Source: a virus
IMG/VR virus record: IMGVR_UViG_3300025913_000021
Coordinates: 1-64,000 of that record
Strand: one strand, 5' to 3'
DNA: 64,000 nt
Part shown: piece by piece, positions 21,829-28,781 of the stretch
Layout of the letters: each line of letters begins with the position of its first letter
Position numbering within the stretch: position 1 is the stretch's first letter
Notes under the pieces: generated by a model
Database searches by the model: none
What the model saw: only the letters and a program-made list of their open reading frames with translations
What the model was told of the DNA's origin: nothing
Translations under genes and position numbers: made by a program

Positions 21829-22082
21829 TGCTCTGATCCTTTCGGCTGCTCGTCCAAATCGGCCTGGTCAGGTTCCTCCTGGATCACCTGGCCGAGGATG
21901 AAGGGCGCGAAGATGTCCGCGCCGACGTTCGTCCACATCACGGCCTCGTGGACGCGGAAGTGCTGCTGCGGGTTGGTGACGACGGCGGTGCAGAGATCGC
22001 AGACGAACAGCTCGGGGCTGATCAAGTCGTTGAACGGCGTCGCGGTCAGACGGATCGCGCGCTGGCTGTCGCTGTCGGCCAT
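21825..22082 (-). CDS. zinc protein with extended EEP tail
   Basis: An 85-residue protein, ATG 22082. CDLCTAVVTNPQQHFRVH is a C2H2-type finger; the C-terminus reads GQVIQEEPDQADLDEQ and runs 14 residues past the proline. The D-x-x-D-L extension matches those at 11503 and 56259. First gene of its unit; a GATGTTCGGAAAT element lies upstream. Confidence 0.7.
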   Translation of the reverse strand: MADSDSQRAIRLTATPFNDLISPELFVCDLCTAVVTNPQQHFRVHEAVMWTNVGADIFAPFILGQVIQEEPDQADLDEQPKGSEQ

Positions 22083-22110
22083 GCAGGGACTCCTGATGTT
22101 GCGGTCGAGG

Positions 22111-22123
22111 GATGTTCGGAAAT
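22111..22123. promoter_or_regulatory. GATGTTCGGAAAT element
   Basis: Copy of the repeated CCGAACA/TGTTCGG element, about 30 bp before the ATG at 22082. Confidence 0.4.
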
Positions 22124-22160
22124 GTAGTCGCAGGCGATTACAGCGTCCACCTGCGACTAC
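22124..22160 (-). terminator. hairpin terminator
   Basis: 11-bp stem GTAGTCGCAGG/CCTGCGACTAC with a 15-nt loop, after the 22180-22446 gene. Confidence 0.6.
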
Positions 22161-22179
22161 CTCCGACGACCGCCGACCG

Positions 22180-22446
22180 CTACGGGACGGTGTTGTACTC
22201 CGTCTTGGGCAGGGCGATCTCCACCGTGTCGGTGTCCCACTGGTAGGACCAGTCGTGGCTCAGCACGAGCTGGTCGGCCCAGGGGAACGAGCTGGCAGCG
22301 GCGGAAGCGAGCGCGACCTTGAGCGCGTCCACGGCCTCCTGGACCCGCGTGAAGCGGATGTCCCGGCGCAGGCCCTGCGGCACGCGCAGCTCGGCGGTGA
22401 TGGTGAGAACGCGCGGCGAGTAGCCGTCGTTCGAGGTGCTGGTCAT
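22180..22446 (-). CDS. hypothetical protein
   Basis: An 88-residue protein, ATG 22446 with GGAGGTCTCC upstream and CATTCCGAACAA about 13-24 bp upstream. MTSTSNDGYSPRVLTITAEL..., mixed alpha/beta, ends PKTEYNTVP. Monocistronic between a promoter-like element and a terminator. Confidence 0.65.
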   Translation of the reverse strand: MTSTSNDGYSPRVLTITAELRVPQGLRRDIRFTRVQEAVDALKVALASAAASSFPWADQLVLSHDWSYQWDTDTVEIALPKTEYNTVP

Positions 22447-22520
22447 GGAGACCTCCGGTTGTTCGGAATGGGCTCCGTGAGCATAGGCCAACTCGGCGAG
22501 ATTCGCCAATCTCGGCGAGA

Positions 22521-22853
22521 TTAGTCGCGGCCGGGGAACTCGGGGATCACGTAGATCCGGTACGCGCCGCGCAGGGTGAAGTTGCACCGCTCGCAGTACC
22601 AGAGCTTGGTCACCCGCAGCTCATCGACGGTGTGCGACACCAGCGGCATCGACGCGGCGCAGAAGTCGCACTCTGCCTCGTACTCGCGTAGCGCCTGCCA
22701 CCACGGCATGCTCGCAACCCGACGCCCTGTCGTCGGCCGCTCGCGCTGCTCCTCGGGCGAGTAGATCCCGGTGCGCCGCATCTTCGACCGCTCGGCGGCA
22801 CGACTCATGGCGCGCCGGAGCTGGGCGCGCTCGATCTCGTCCCGCAGAGCCAT
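22521..22853 (-). CDS. zinc protein with EEP-type tail
   Basis: A 110-residue protein, ATG 22853. Basic helical first half, then CDFCAASM and CERCNFTLRG metal pairs, ending RIYVIPEFPGRD. The GRD ending after the proline is shared with the 23943 gene (YVIQEEPGRDG). No gene overlaps its end; the next start is 75 bp away. Confidence 0.7.
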   Translation of the reverse strand: MALRDEIERAQLRRAMSRAAERSKMRRTGIYSPEEQRERPTTGRRVASMPWWQALREYEAECDFCAASMPLVSHTVDELRVTKLWYCERCNFTLRGAYRIYVIPEFPGRD

Positions 22854-22866
22854 ACCGAACATTCTC
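22854..22866. promoter_or_regulatory. ACCGAACATTCTC element abutting a start codon
   Basis: The repeated element lies immediately before the ATG at 22853, where a normal ribosome site would be. Either the element overlaps the leader or the transcript is nearly leaderless. Confidence 0.4.
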
Positions 22867-22880
22867 CCCGGTGGACGCAA

Positions 22881-22914
22881 ACCGGCCCCGGAGCACGACA
22901 ACTCCGGGGCCGGT
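22881..22914 (-). terminator. hairpin terminator
   Basis: 13-bp perfect stem ACCGGCCCCGGAG/CTCCGGGGCCGGT with an 8-nt loop, after the 22927-23118 gene. Confidence 0.7.
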
Positions 22915-22926
22915 TCAGGCACCTCG

Positions 22927-23118
22927 TCAGCGACGGCGAGCGGCGAGCAACTGGCCGTAGCGGACGAGGAAGTACGTGATCACGCCGGTCACGACGATGA
23001 GCGTCGTGCCGATCCAGAAGCTCACTCGGCCCGTCACCGCGACGACGGCGATCAGGACGAGCATCCAAATCGCCAGCCACGCGACGGCGGCGACTGGCCG
23101 GAGACGGACGGTGTGCAT
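22927..23118 (-). CDS. two-span membrane protein
   Basis: 63 residues: VAAVAWLAIWMLVLIAVVAV and IGTTLIVVTGVITYFLV spans with a basic C-terminus AARRR. CATGTTCGGAATCC overlaps its ATG. Holin-like size, but no lysis cassette is visible around it. Confidence 0.65.
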   Translation of the reverse strand: MHTVRLRPVAAVAWLAIWMLVLIAVVAVTGRVSFWIGTTLIVVTGVITYFLVRYGQLLAARRR

Positions 23119-23128
23119 GTTCGGAATC

Positions 23129-23737
23129 CTAGACGTGCCAGAAGAACGTGACCAGACCGCCGACGCAGCCGCCGCCGAGCGTGGCGACCACGCCGATGCC
23201 GGTGGCCTCGCCTGCCGTCTTGAGGATGATCGCCGTGGCACCGCCACCGACCATGCCGCGCGTGCACGCCTGGACGCCCCGGTTGTGGAACAGATGCTTC
23301 ACCACGCTCCACATGCCTTCGGAGTGCGTGATGTTGTACGCCTGGGCTGGACCGCAGTGGTACGGGTAGTAGTAGCCCGACCAATACTGCATGCAGATCA
23401 GGTGCGCGACGCCGCGCGAGTAGCAGCGCTTCACGAGGTGCTTGGCTGCCCACTCACACGACGGTCCGCCTGGACCAGCGGGCTGCATGGTCGTCGCGGG
23501 CTGCACGCTCGGGGCCGGGCTCGCGTAGCGCACGGCAGGGCTGGGCTCCTTGACCGTGTAGACGTCGTAGCGGATGTGGAGGCAGTTGAGGAAGTGCTCC
23601 ATCGCCACGACCTTGCCGGTGAAGCGGTCGGTGCTCTTGCACGCGTACGCCTGCGCCGGGCTGGTGCCGACGACGAGCGGCACGATCAGGGTGGCGATGG
23701 CGAGCGTCAGCGTGGCCAGGATGCGAGAGGTTCTCAC
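23129..23737 (-). CDS. secreted cysteine-rich protein with glycine-rich membrane segment
   Basis: A 202-residue protein from GTG 23737 with AAGGAG upstream. A clear Sec signal peptide (about residues 1-30, ending SPAQA) precedes a mature part with many cysteines (YACKSTDRFTG, NCLHIRYDVY, SCEWAAKHLVKRC, CMQYW, YHCGPAQAYN). A Gly/Ala-rich hydrophobic end follows, MVGGGATAIILKTAGEATGI and GGGCVGGLVTFFW, with GxxxG-type packing. The layout resembles secreted pore-forming or membrane-inserting peptides (holin-like or bacteriocin-like), but homology is not established. It sits next to the triple 31-bp repeats. Confidence 0.7.
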   Translation of the reverse strand: MRTSRILATLTLAIATLIVPLVVGTSPAQAYACKSTDRFTGKVVAMEHFLNCLHIRYDVYTVKEPSPAVRYASPAPSVQPATTMQPAGPGGPSCEWAAKHLVKRCYSRGVAHLICMQYWSGYYYPYHCGPAQAYNITHSEGMWSVVKHLFHNRGVQACTRGMVGGGATAIILKTAGEATGIGVVATLGGGCVGGLVTFFWHV

Positions 23738-23778
23738 GGGACTCCTTCCAGTGATCGGTAGCGCGATCATGGACCCGT

Positions 23779-23793
23779 GATGTTCGGAATGTC
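23779..23793. promoter_or_regulatory. GATGTTCGGAATGTC element
   Basis: Copy of the repeated element about 40-55 bp upstream of the secreted-protein gene, a normal promoter distance. Confidence 0.45.
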
Positions 23794-23859
23794 TGTATGC
23801 GGTAAGTGACCACTTGGTGACTGGCAGCTATTGGACACTAAGACGAGCTTGATTCGACC

Positions 23860-23939
23860 TAACGTCCATTTTTCGGCCCTGAAACTGGCTTAGCGTCCAT
23901 TTTTCGGTACCTAAACCGAGTTAGCGTCCTCTTTTCGGG
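23860..23939. repeat. three 31-bp tandem repeats (iteron-like)
   Basis: Units begin TAACGTCCATTTTTCGG (23860), TAGCGTCCATTTTTCGG (23891) and TAGCGTCCTCTTTTCGG (23922), each followed by a less conserved CCT-AAAC-type spacer. The 31-bp period is three helical turns. The run of T makes this the most AT-rich spot nearby. It lies between genes at 23737 and 23943. Iterons at an origin, or an operator array for the secreted-protein gene, are the main possibilities. Confidence 0.75.
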
Positions 23940-23942
23940 ACC

Positions 23943-24137
23943 TTAGCCGTCACGACCAGGCTCCTCCTGGATGACGTACAGCGTCGGTATGCCGCGATGA
24001 CGCTGCACGATCGTGTGCCGCCAACCGCCCACGATGTGCAGCTCGCCCTCGAAGTCCGGCTGCATGCTGGCGTAGAGCATGTACCCGCACTTCGCACAGG
24101 GCATCTGGATCGACCAGGGCGAGCGGCCGGGCTGCAC
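23943..24137 (-). CDS. 64-residue protein with EEP tail
   Basis: GTG 24137 sharing a base with the TAG stop upstream. CAKCGYMLYASM gives one Cys pair; ends TLYVIQEEPGRDG. Last gene of its operon, so the tail is not followed by another start. Confidence 0.7.
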   Translation of the reverse strand: MQPGRSPWSIQMPCAKCGYMLYASMQPDFEGELHIVGGWRHTIVQRHRGIPTLYVIQEEPGRDG

Positions 24138-24520
24138 TACTGGTGCCAGATGTCCTCGTGGACGTTGTAGAGCAGCGACGCGAGGTCCGGGCGCTCCTGG
24201 CGCAGCATCGAGACCTGTTCGGTCGTCAGGATGCTCCACAGGTGATCGAGTGCCTCGCGCAGCGTCGGCTTCGGGTTCGGATCACCGATCGCGTCGAGCA
24301 CTGCCGGATCGGCCGGGAAGTCCGTGGCTGGAGCCGCGCCGTTCATAGACTCCAGTCGATGCTCGCCGAGCAGGTCGCGGTAATCGCCCTCGGCCACGGC
24401 CATCAGCGCCGCCACCAGCGAGTGCACCGTGAAGCCGTCCACCACGAACGTGCGCCGTCCGAACCACGTCGCCTCGGGCGTGATCCACGAATCGACGATC
24501 ACGCGCCACTGGCCGCTCAT
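24137..24520 (-). CDS. hypothetical protein
   Basis: A 127-residue protein, ATG 24520. MSGQWRVIVDSWITPEATWF..., alpha/beta start and helical, acidic second half (LREALDHLWSILTTEQVSML). No EEP tail. Function unknown. Confidence 0.65.
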   Translation of the reverse strand: MSGQWRVIVDSWITPEATWFGRRTFVVDGFTVHSLVAALMAVAEGDYRDLLGEHRLESMNGAAPATDFPADPAVLDAIGDPNPKPTLREALDHLWSILTTEQVSMLRQERPDLASLLYNVHEDIWHQ

Positions 24521-24705
24521 CGCTTCTTCTTTCCCTTCGAGTTGTCGGACTGCTCCCTCCACCGGACCTCGACCTCCTTGCTGCCGATCCTGGCGGTGCC
24601 GTGGTGGGTGTGACGAGTAGACGGCTCGCCCTCGCAGCGGATGGGGACTCGCCTGCCGATGATCTCGAACTCAGCGTCGCAACGTTCAGTCACAGGAGTG
24701 ACCAT
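24517..24705 (-). CDS. 62-residue protein with Lys-rich tail
   Basis: ATG 24705. RCDAEFEIIGRRVPIRCEGE then HTHHGTA (Cys/His ligands), ends SDNSKGKKKR. Resembles short actinophage proteins that chelate one zinc. Function unknown. Confidence 0.6.
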   Translation of the reverse strand: MVTPVTERCDAEFEIIGRRVPIRCEGEPSTRHTHHGTARIGSKEVEVRWREQSDNSKGKKKR

Positions 24706-24925
24706 CGCACGAGGCGCAATGGTGATGTTCGAGGTGCGCCAGCGACCGGTCGTCGTGCACGTAGTGGACGACCTCGCGGTGCTCGTGCGGGATGCTGGGC
24801 CGACCACAGCTCTCGGACAGGCAGTCGTAGACCTTCGTGCACGGCGCGTTGATCGGTGCCTCGCACAGCTCGTACGGACACGCGGTGGTCGTGATGACCT
24901 CGCGCCGGTACTCGATCAGGTTCAT
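24686..24925 (-). CDS. 79-residue Cys/His-rich zinc protein
   Basis: ATG 24925 (ATGA). CPYELCEAPINAPCTK and CLSESCGRP, then HLEHHHCASCDGHSCD at the end: at least eight Cys and many His, enough for two zinc sites. The CPxxxCxAPxGxPC-like pattern recurs in actinobacterial zinc-finger proteins. Function unknown. Confidence 0.7.
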   Translation of the reverse strand: MNLIEYRREVITTTACPYELCEAPINAPCTKVYDCLSESCGRPSIPHEHREVVHYVHDDRSLAHLEHHHCASCDGHSCD

Positions 24926-25170
24926 CAGCCGATCCTCTCGAAGGTGCCGTCGTCGAGGCCGTCGAGCACCGACTGGATCATCGCGCGGAAGTCGTCCTTG
25001 CTCATGCCGTTCCGACTCCAGATTTCGACGGTCGTCGTTTTCGAGTGCTTGCCGGTCGGGTCCTTGAAGCGCAGCACCAGGATGTCGTCGTCCTGGGGAA
25101 CGGCAGTGCGGGCCTGGTCGCTCAGCTCGCGCAGTCGCGAGCCCGGCACCTCGTACATGGGCTCGCTCAT
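24925..25170 (-). CDS. hypothetical protein
   Basis: An 81-residue protein, ATG 25170. MSEPMYEVPGSRLRELSDQA..., alpha/beta with a charged C-terminal helix. Junctions on both sides are ATGA-like, so it is translationally coupled. Function unknown. Confidence 0.65.
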   Translation of the reverse strand: MSEPMYEVPGSRLRELSDQARTAVPQDDDILVLRFKDPTGKHSKTTTVEIWSRNGMSKDDFRAMIQSVLDGLDDGTFERIG

Positions 25171-25319
25171 CAGTCGATCTCCTTCTCGTAGCGCGTGGTC
25201 GAACCGTCCGGGTACGTGACCTCCAGGTCGATCCGGTCGTCCGGGTGCAGATCGGGGATGCTCAGCTCCATCCAGACGCGCTCGCTCTCGCCGATCACGC
25301 GGATCCGCAGCTCGCTCAT
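25170..25319 (-). CDS. 49-residue hypothetical protein
   Basis: ATG 25319 (ATGA). MSELRIRVIGESERVWMELS..., a short beta-rich peptide with DRIDLEVTYPDGSTT. Possibly a beta sandwich half. Function unknown. Confidence 0.6.
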   Translation of the reverse strand: MSELRIRVIGESERVWMELSIPDLHPDDRIDLEVTYPDGSTTRYEKEID

Positions 25320-25624
25320 CGCGCCACCTCCGGCTTGAAGGGCTTGGCCTCGCCGTTGCGGATATGAACGCACGTCGCTTTCGGTGGGTAGTCGTAGTGG
25401 GTCGCGCACCACTCGCACGACTGCGGCTCCTGGAGGTCGTACGCGTTCGGGTCGCCGACCCACTCCAGGAGCGAGCGCAGCCACGCCTCGATGTGCTCGT
25501 CGCCGTTGTCCTTCTCCCAGCGCGACTTCCAGTAGCTGCTCTCGCGCCGGTCCACGTCGAGCTGGTGCAGCACGCGGCGCACGTCGCGCACGTCCGGCGC
25601 GCGAGTGGGCATGGGCCGCGTCAC
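25316..25624 (-). CDS. hypothetical protein with Cys/His cluster
   Basis: A 102-residue protein starting at 25624. Helical charged N-terminal part, then CEWCATHYDYPPKATCVH giving Cys/Cys/His/Cys/His ligands. Function unknown. Confidence 0.65.
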   Translation of the reverse strand: MTRPMPTRAPDVRDVRRVLHQLDVDRRESSYWKSRWEKDNGDEHIEAWLRSLLEWVGDPNAYDLQEPQSCEWCATHYDYPPKATCVHIRNGEAKPFKPEVAR

Positions 25625-25833
25625 GGCGTCTCCTGGCTGGAGCGATAGGTGACCGGGATCGGCGCGGACGGGCTCCAGGCTTGCAGCGGCAGCACCTGGG
25701 CGAACACGAAGTGGTCGGGGTTCTCCGCGCGCCAGCGGTTGATGAATGCCGTGGTCTCGTCGCCCGACACGACATAAGCGATCTCGCTGGGCGCGCGGTT
25801 CTGCACGATCTTCACTACATGGTCGTTCGTCAT
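25621..25833 (-). CDS. 70-residue hypothetical protein
   Basis: ATG 25833. MTNDHVVKIVQNRAPSEIAY..., alpha/beta; ends VTYRSSQETP, which keeps the Q-E-T-P end seen at 56059 but not the V-I core. Function unknown. Confidence 0.65.
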   Translation of the reverse strand: MTNDHVVKIVQNRAPSEIAYVVSGDETTAFINRWRAENPDHFVFAQVLPLQAWSPSAPIPVTYRSSQETP

Positions 25834-25843
25834 GGCCGTCCCT

Positions 25844-26104
25844 TCATGAGCACGAGTGGTAGTCCTGGCGATGACCAGCCCAGAGCTGGCACTTCCAGGA
25901 GTGATCGACGTTCGGGTCCTGCCAGAGGCACAGTGGCGCTTCGGCCGCTAGGAAGATGAACAAGGGGTTGAGCTGCGCGAACTCGTCCTTCGCGCGCTGC
26001 TCGCCCTTGTCGATGCGATCGGACAGCTCATGGAAGTAGTCCTGCATCGCCTCCAGCAGTCGCGTGAGCGTCGGCGGGTTCGCGCGCGGACTGAGATCCT
26101 TCAC
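25844..26104 (-). CDS. hypothetical protein
   Basis: An 86-residue protein, GTG 26104 (GTGA). Helical start (LTRLLEAMQDYFHELSDRID), then CLWQDPNVDHSWKCQLWAGH, whose Cys/His pairs suggest a metal site. Ends RQDYHSCS. Function unknown. Confidence 0.65.
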   Translation of the reverse strand: MKDLSPRANPPTLTRLLEAMQDYFHELSDRIDKGEQRAKDEFAQLNPLFIFLAAEAPLCLWQDPNVDHSWKCQLWAGHRQDYHSCS

Positions 26105-26358
26105 GGCTTCTTCTCCTCGTCCTCGACGAACCCGTGCAGCTTGTTCCACTCCTCGCTGTCCTGGTCGTGCAGCGACGCCGTGATGAGCCCGAAGATGCCA
26201 CCGAGGATCGCCACGACGAGCCCAGCAGCGATCAGGTCCTTGTGCAGCGGCTTGTGGTGCACGAACTGCGCGGCGACGAACAGTCCGGCCGCGCTCATCG
26301 CCACGAGCGTGAACATCACCGCGAAGAAGATGGTCAGCCCGCGCCAGCGCTTCGTCAC
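26101..26358 (-). CDS. two-span membrane protein
   Basis: An 85-residue protein, GTG 26358. Spans LTIFFAVMFTLVAMSAAGLF and LIAAGLVVAILGGIFGLITA with a charged loop and an acidic/basic C-terminus. Coupled on both sides. Function unknown. Confidence 0.7.
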   Translation of the reverse strand: MTKRWRGLTIFFAVMFTLVAMSAAGLFVAAQFVHHKPLHKDLIAAGLVVAILGGIFGLITASLHDQDSEEWNKLHGFVEDEEKKP

Positions 26359-26858
26359 TCGGGCCTCCGGTCGCGGCGCACCGTCGGGCTCTCCATCGCC
26401 TGCTTGAGTTCGGCCTGGAGGTCGGCCTGCTTGCCCGCCTCGATATAGACGCGCGTCTGATTCGGTTCGGCCTGGTAGACGTCCAGCAGGTCACGGGTCG
26501 CGTCGCCCGAGAGGATCAGCTCCTCGTACTTGCACCCGCCCACGACGCCGGGCGCGAACTTCGTCGTCCAGCGCTGCATCGTGTCGTCCCAGGTCCACGT
26601 GTAGCCCGCTGGGTCGGTGATCTGCTTGATCTCCATGTCTCTCCAGTCCGGTTCGTTCGGCATCCGCCAGCCGTGCAGGTGTCCGTGGGCGTCCACGAGG
26701 AACAGCCGCGCGCAGCCGTCCAGCGCGGCGGGGTGGCATTGGAGCACGCCTCGGTCGGGCGGCGCGGCCCACATCCCGTCGGGTTCGGTCAGCGGCACGC
26801 CGTCGAACGGGCAGTGCGGCAGGCGGAGGTTGTGCAGGAGGTCGTCCTGGAATCTCAC
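26355..26858 (-). CDS. hypothetical protein
   Basis: A 167-residue protein with GTG 26858 preferred (GGAAGGGG upstream); an earlier start at 26897 would overlap the previous gene more. Contains CPFDGVPLTEPDG and CKYEEL, and a helical Gln/Glu-rich end. Possibly one metal site; function unknown. Confidence 0.6.
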   Translation of the reverse strand: MRFQDDLLHNLRLPHCPFDGVPLTEPDGMWAAPPDRGVLQCHPAALDGCARLFLVDAHGHLHGWRMPNEPDWRDMEIKQITDPAGYTWTWDDTMQRWTTKFAPGVVGGCKYEELILSGDATRDLLDVYQAEPNQTRVYIEAGKQADLQAELKQAMESPTVRRDRRPE

Positions 26859-26868
26859 GCGCGGCACC

Positions 26869-27144
26869 CTATTCCCCTTCCGCCAGCGCAGCGGCACTCG
26901 AATTTTTCATTTTCGCCATGTAGAGCGCGGCGCGGTGTTGGAAGCCGGGGTCGTTGCGGCGGGTGTGCAAGTAGGCGTTGATGGCGCGGCGCACGACTTC
27001 GTTCTGGGAGCACTTGTCGATGCGGGCCACCAGTTCCAGTTCTTCGGCCAGCGCCAGCGGCAGTCGCAGCGTGAGGGCTTTCGCGGTTTGTGCAGGCGCT
27101 CCTGCGGAGACGCCTAGCTGACCCGAGGGTTCCGGCTCGCTCAT
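26869..27144 (-). CDS. ribbon-helix-helix DNA-binding protein
   Basis: A 91-residue protein, ATG 27144. ALTLRLPLALAEELELVARI followed by DKCSQNEVVRRAINAYLHTR matches the RHH pattern: a strand with alternating basic residues, then two helices. Such proteins are usually dimeric repressors. With the next gene it forms a pair near the divergent control region at 27.6-28.0 kb, a natural place for early regulators. Confidence 0.75.
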   Translation of the reverse strand: MSEPEPSGQLGVSAGAPAQTAKALTLRLPLALAEELELVARIDKCSQNEVVRRAINAYLHTRRNDPGFQHRAALYMAKMKNSSAAALAEGE

Positions 27145-27332
27145 AGCCCACTCTCCGAGCTGACCTGCTTGAGCCGCTCCTTGAGGGCACGCTGGTTCTG
27201 GAGCGCCACGGAGCACATGACGCGGATGACGACGGCGCGGGGCAGGCCGAACTCGTGGACGAGGGTGTCGATCTCGGCCATCCCCTTGTTCGAGAATCGG
27301 ACGGTCATCAGATTCCCGCGCTGCTGAGCCAC
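27141..27332 (-). CDS. second ribbon-helix-helix-like protein
   Basis: Up to 63 residues (start 27332), or 55 from ATG 27308 (MTVRFSNKGMAEIDTLVHEF). The strand TVRFSNKG and the helices AEIDTLVHEFGLPRAVVIRV fit an RHH fold. Overlaps the first RHH gene by 4 bp, so the two may act together as regulators of the divergent arms. Confidence 0.65.
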   Translation of the reverse strand: MAQQRGNLMTVRFSNKGMAEIDTLVHEFGLPRAVVIRVMCSVALQNQRALKERLKQVSSESGL

Positions 27333-27402
27333 GAGGCGACCTCCCGGGTCGAGTGTTCTGAGGAGTTCTGAGGAAAACCTAGCCCAGCCCCCGTGAGGGC
27401 GT

Positions 27403-27606
27403 CTACGGCCACTCCGGGATCACGTAGGTGACCGAGATGGAGGCCGACCACGGCTCCCCCACGTGCCCCGGGACGGCCCCGAAGCCGTCCTCGTGCCACC
27501 ACCGGTCCTTGTACCCGCTAACCCGAACAAGCACCTCGTGGCAGGTCCTACAGAGGCCCTCGTAGCGCAGACGATCACCGCTTCTCCCGTCGTGAATCCT
27601 GGACAA
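27403..27606 (-). CDS. 67-residue Cys protein with EEP-type tail
   Basis: TTG 27606 with AGGAGGACG upstream. RYEGLCRTCHEVLVR gives a Cys/Cys/His site; ends SVTYVIPEWP. The next gene begins 70 bp further, so the tail is not a junction signal here. It is the most promoter-proximal gene of the left arm. Confidence 0.65.
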   Translation of the reverse strand: MSRIHDGRSGDRLRYEGLCRTCHEVLVRVSGYKDRWWHEDGFGAVPGHVGEPWSASISVTYVIPEWP

Positions 27607-27763
27607 AGAGGGCGTCCTCCTGCCTATGTTCGCCTATTTAGCCGAACGTCCGAATGCTCGGATGATCTCCGCTGATCATCGGAACAAGCACGCGGAGATC
27701 GTATCCCTCCCGATCCCTCTCCAGGGGCAAATGCGTCTGGGCCAGCAAATCTGGGGCCTAGAG

Positions 27764-27776
27764 CATTCCGAACAAG
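27764..27776. promoter_or_regulatory. CATTCCGAACAAG element in the divergent control region
   Basis: Copy of the repeated element about 260 bp before the first right-arm gene; a second, CCGAACGTCCGAATG, lies at about 27645-27659 towards the left arm. Together they bracket the switch point where gene direction changes. Confidence 0.45.
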
Positions 27777-27840
27777 GAAAAACGGGACAGGGTTGCTGCG
27801 TCTAGCTACCACGCGAGTCGTAGATCAGTGGTGTCCGAAA

Positions 27841-27918
27841 TACACCCCAGAAAGGCGGGGGGTGACTTCGAAAACGAATACTCCACCATTTCTGGTCCAG
27901 GTCGAGTATTTGGGGTGT
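27841..27918. repeat. nested inverted repeats in the strand-switch region
   Basis: Outer arms ACACCCCA (27842-27849) and TGGGGTGT (27911-27918); inner arms AATACTC-c-ACC and GGT-c-GAGTATT (27877-27910). They could form a branched stem or cruciform. The 27607-28023 interval contains no convincing gene and separates the leftward from the rightward arm, so a control region or replication start is plausible. Confidence 0.5.
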
Positions 27919-28023
27919 CAGGGCAACACCTGGCACGACGTGAGGCACCCGGGTGGTCACACACCGCGCGTCGCACGCACACCCATCCACGCGCAGATCT
28001 GCGCACACACGAAAGGCACCGCC

Positions 28024-28326
28024 ATGCTCACCATCGAGGCTTGCACCAACGGCACCATCACCCGCGCCTGCGCCCGTGCGTTGAACCGCGCGCTCGGTAC
28101 GGCGTTCTCCGGCTCGACCCTGGTGGACGACGTGCTCGCGCACGTGCACACGCTCGGGCGGGACGACGTGCGCGTCGTTGGCGCTTCGTCGCTCACCGGG
28201 CAGGACAAGGCCCGCCACACCCGCGAGGTCACGCGCTCGCGCAACGCCCAGGCGCGTCGGGTCGAGCGCAAGGCTGCCGAGGCTGCCCCGCGTCGCCCGA
28301 TGCCGTACCCGCGCGCTGCCGCGTGA
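28024..28326 (+). CDS. 100-residue basic protein, first gene of the right arm
   Basis: MLTIEACTNGTITRACARAL... with a helical middle (STLVDDVLAHVHTLGRDDVR) and a strongly basic, Arg/Ala-rich C-terminus ending RRPMPYPRAAA. Probably nucleic-acid binding. Upstream is the divergent control region; no strong ribosome site is visible. Confidence 0.6.
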   Translation: MLTIEACTNGTITRACARALNRALGTAFSGSTLVDDVLAHVHTLGRDDVRVVGASSLTGQDKARHTREVTRSRNAQARRVERKAAEAAPRRPMPYPRAAA

Positions 28327-28426
28327 CGTACGCCCGCAAGGCCGAAACGCGCTCGCCCGACCCGAGCGCGTCCGCACGTACATGCGTGCGCTGACGAGGC
28401 CAGATCGCCCCACGAGAGGACCGACC

Positions 28427-28642
28427 ATGAACCGCACGCTGTCCACCCGCACGCTCGCGCTCACCCACACGCCCGCTCAGGCGCTCGCCTGGTACGAGTG
28501 CGGCGAGTTGGCCACCGAGATCGACCGCCTCAAGGGCCTGCGCGTGCAGCCGGGCGCGAACGTGAGCGCCATCAACGCCCGCATCACCACGCTGGAGGGC
28601 GACCTCGCCGCGCACCTGCGCACGTACGACGCGAGCCTCTAG
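28427..28642 (+). CDS. 71-residue helical protein
   Basis: ATG 28427 with GAGAGGACCGACC upstream. MNRTLSTRTLALTHTPAQAL..., a helical hairpin with ARITTLEGDLAAHLR. Function unknown. A near-palindrome GGACGAGCGTCT follows 8 bp after the stop. Confidence 0.65.
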   Translation: MNRTLSTRTLALTHTPAQALAWYECGELATEIDRLKGLRVQPGANVSAINARITTLEGDLAAHLRTYDASL

Positions 28643-28763
28643 CGCAAACGGACGAGCGTCTGTTTTGATTCCGAGCGCACCTCGTGCGCCTGCCTGCGGG
28701 CGGGCGTACGGCGAGCCGCTCGGCTCACACCCTCGCACGCGCCATCCGAGCGCGCGTGCCCTA

Positions 28764-28778
28764 GTGCCCAGGAGGCAC
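28764..28778 (+). promoter_or_regulatory. Shine-Dalgarno hairpin
   Basis: GTGCC-CAGGA-GGCAC: 5-bp stem, 5-nt loop, with GGAGG spanning loop and 3' strand, before the ATG at 28782. Confidence 0.5.
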
Positions 28779-28781
28779 CAG

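Noticed and set aside
23860-23939. CRISPR array formed by the 31-bp repeats
   Set aside because: The repeats are directly tandem with related, not unique, spacers, and no cas genes are present.
27607-28023. CRISPR-like array in the strand-switch region
   Set aside because: Only inverted repeats are present; there are no regularly spaced direct repeats with variable spacers.
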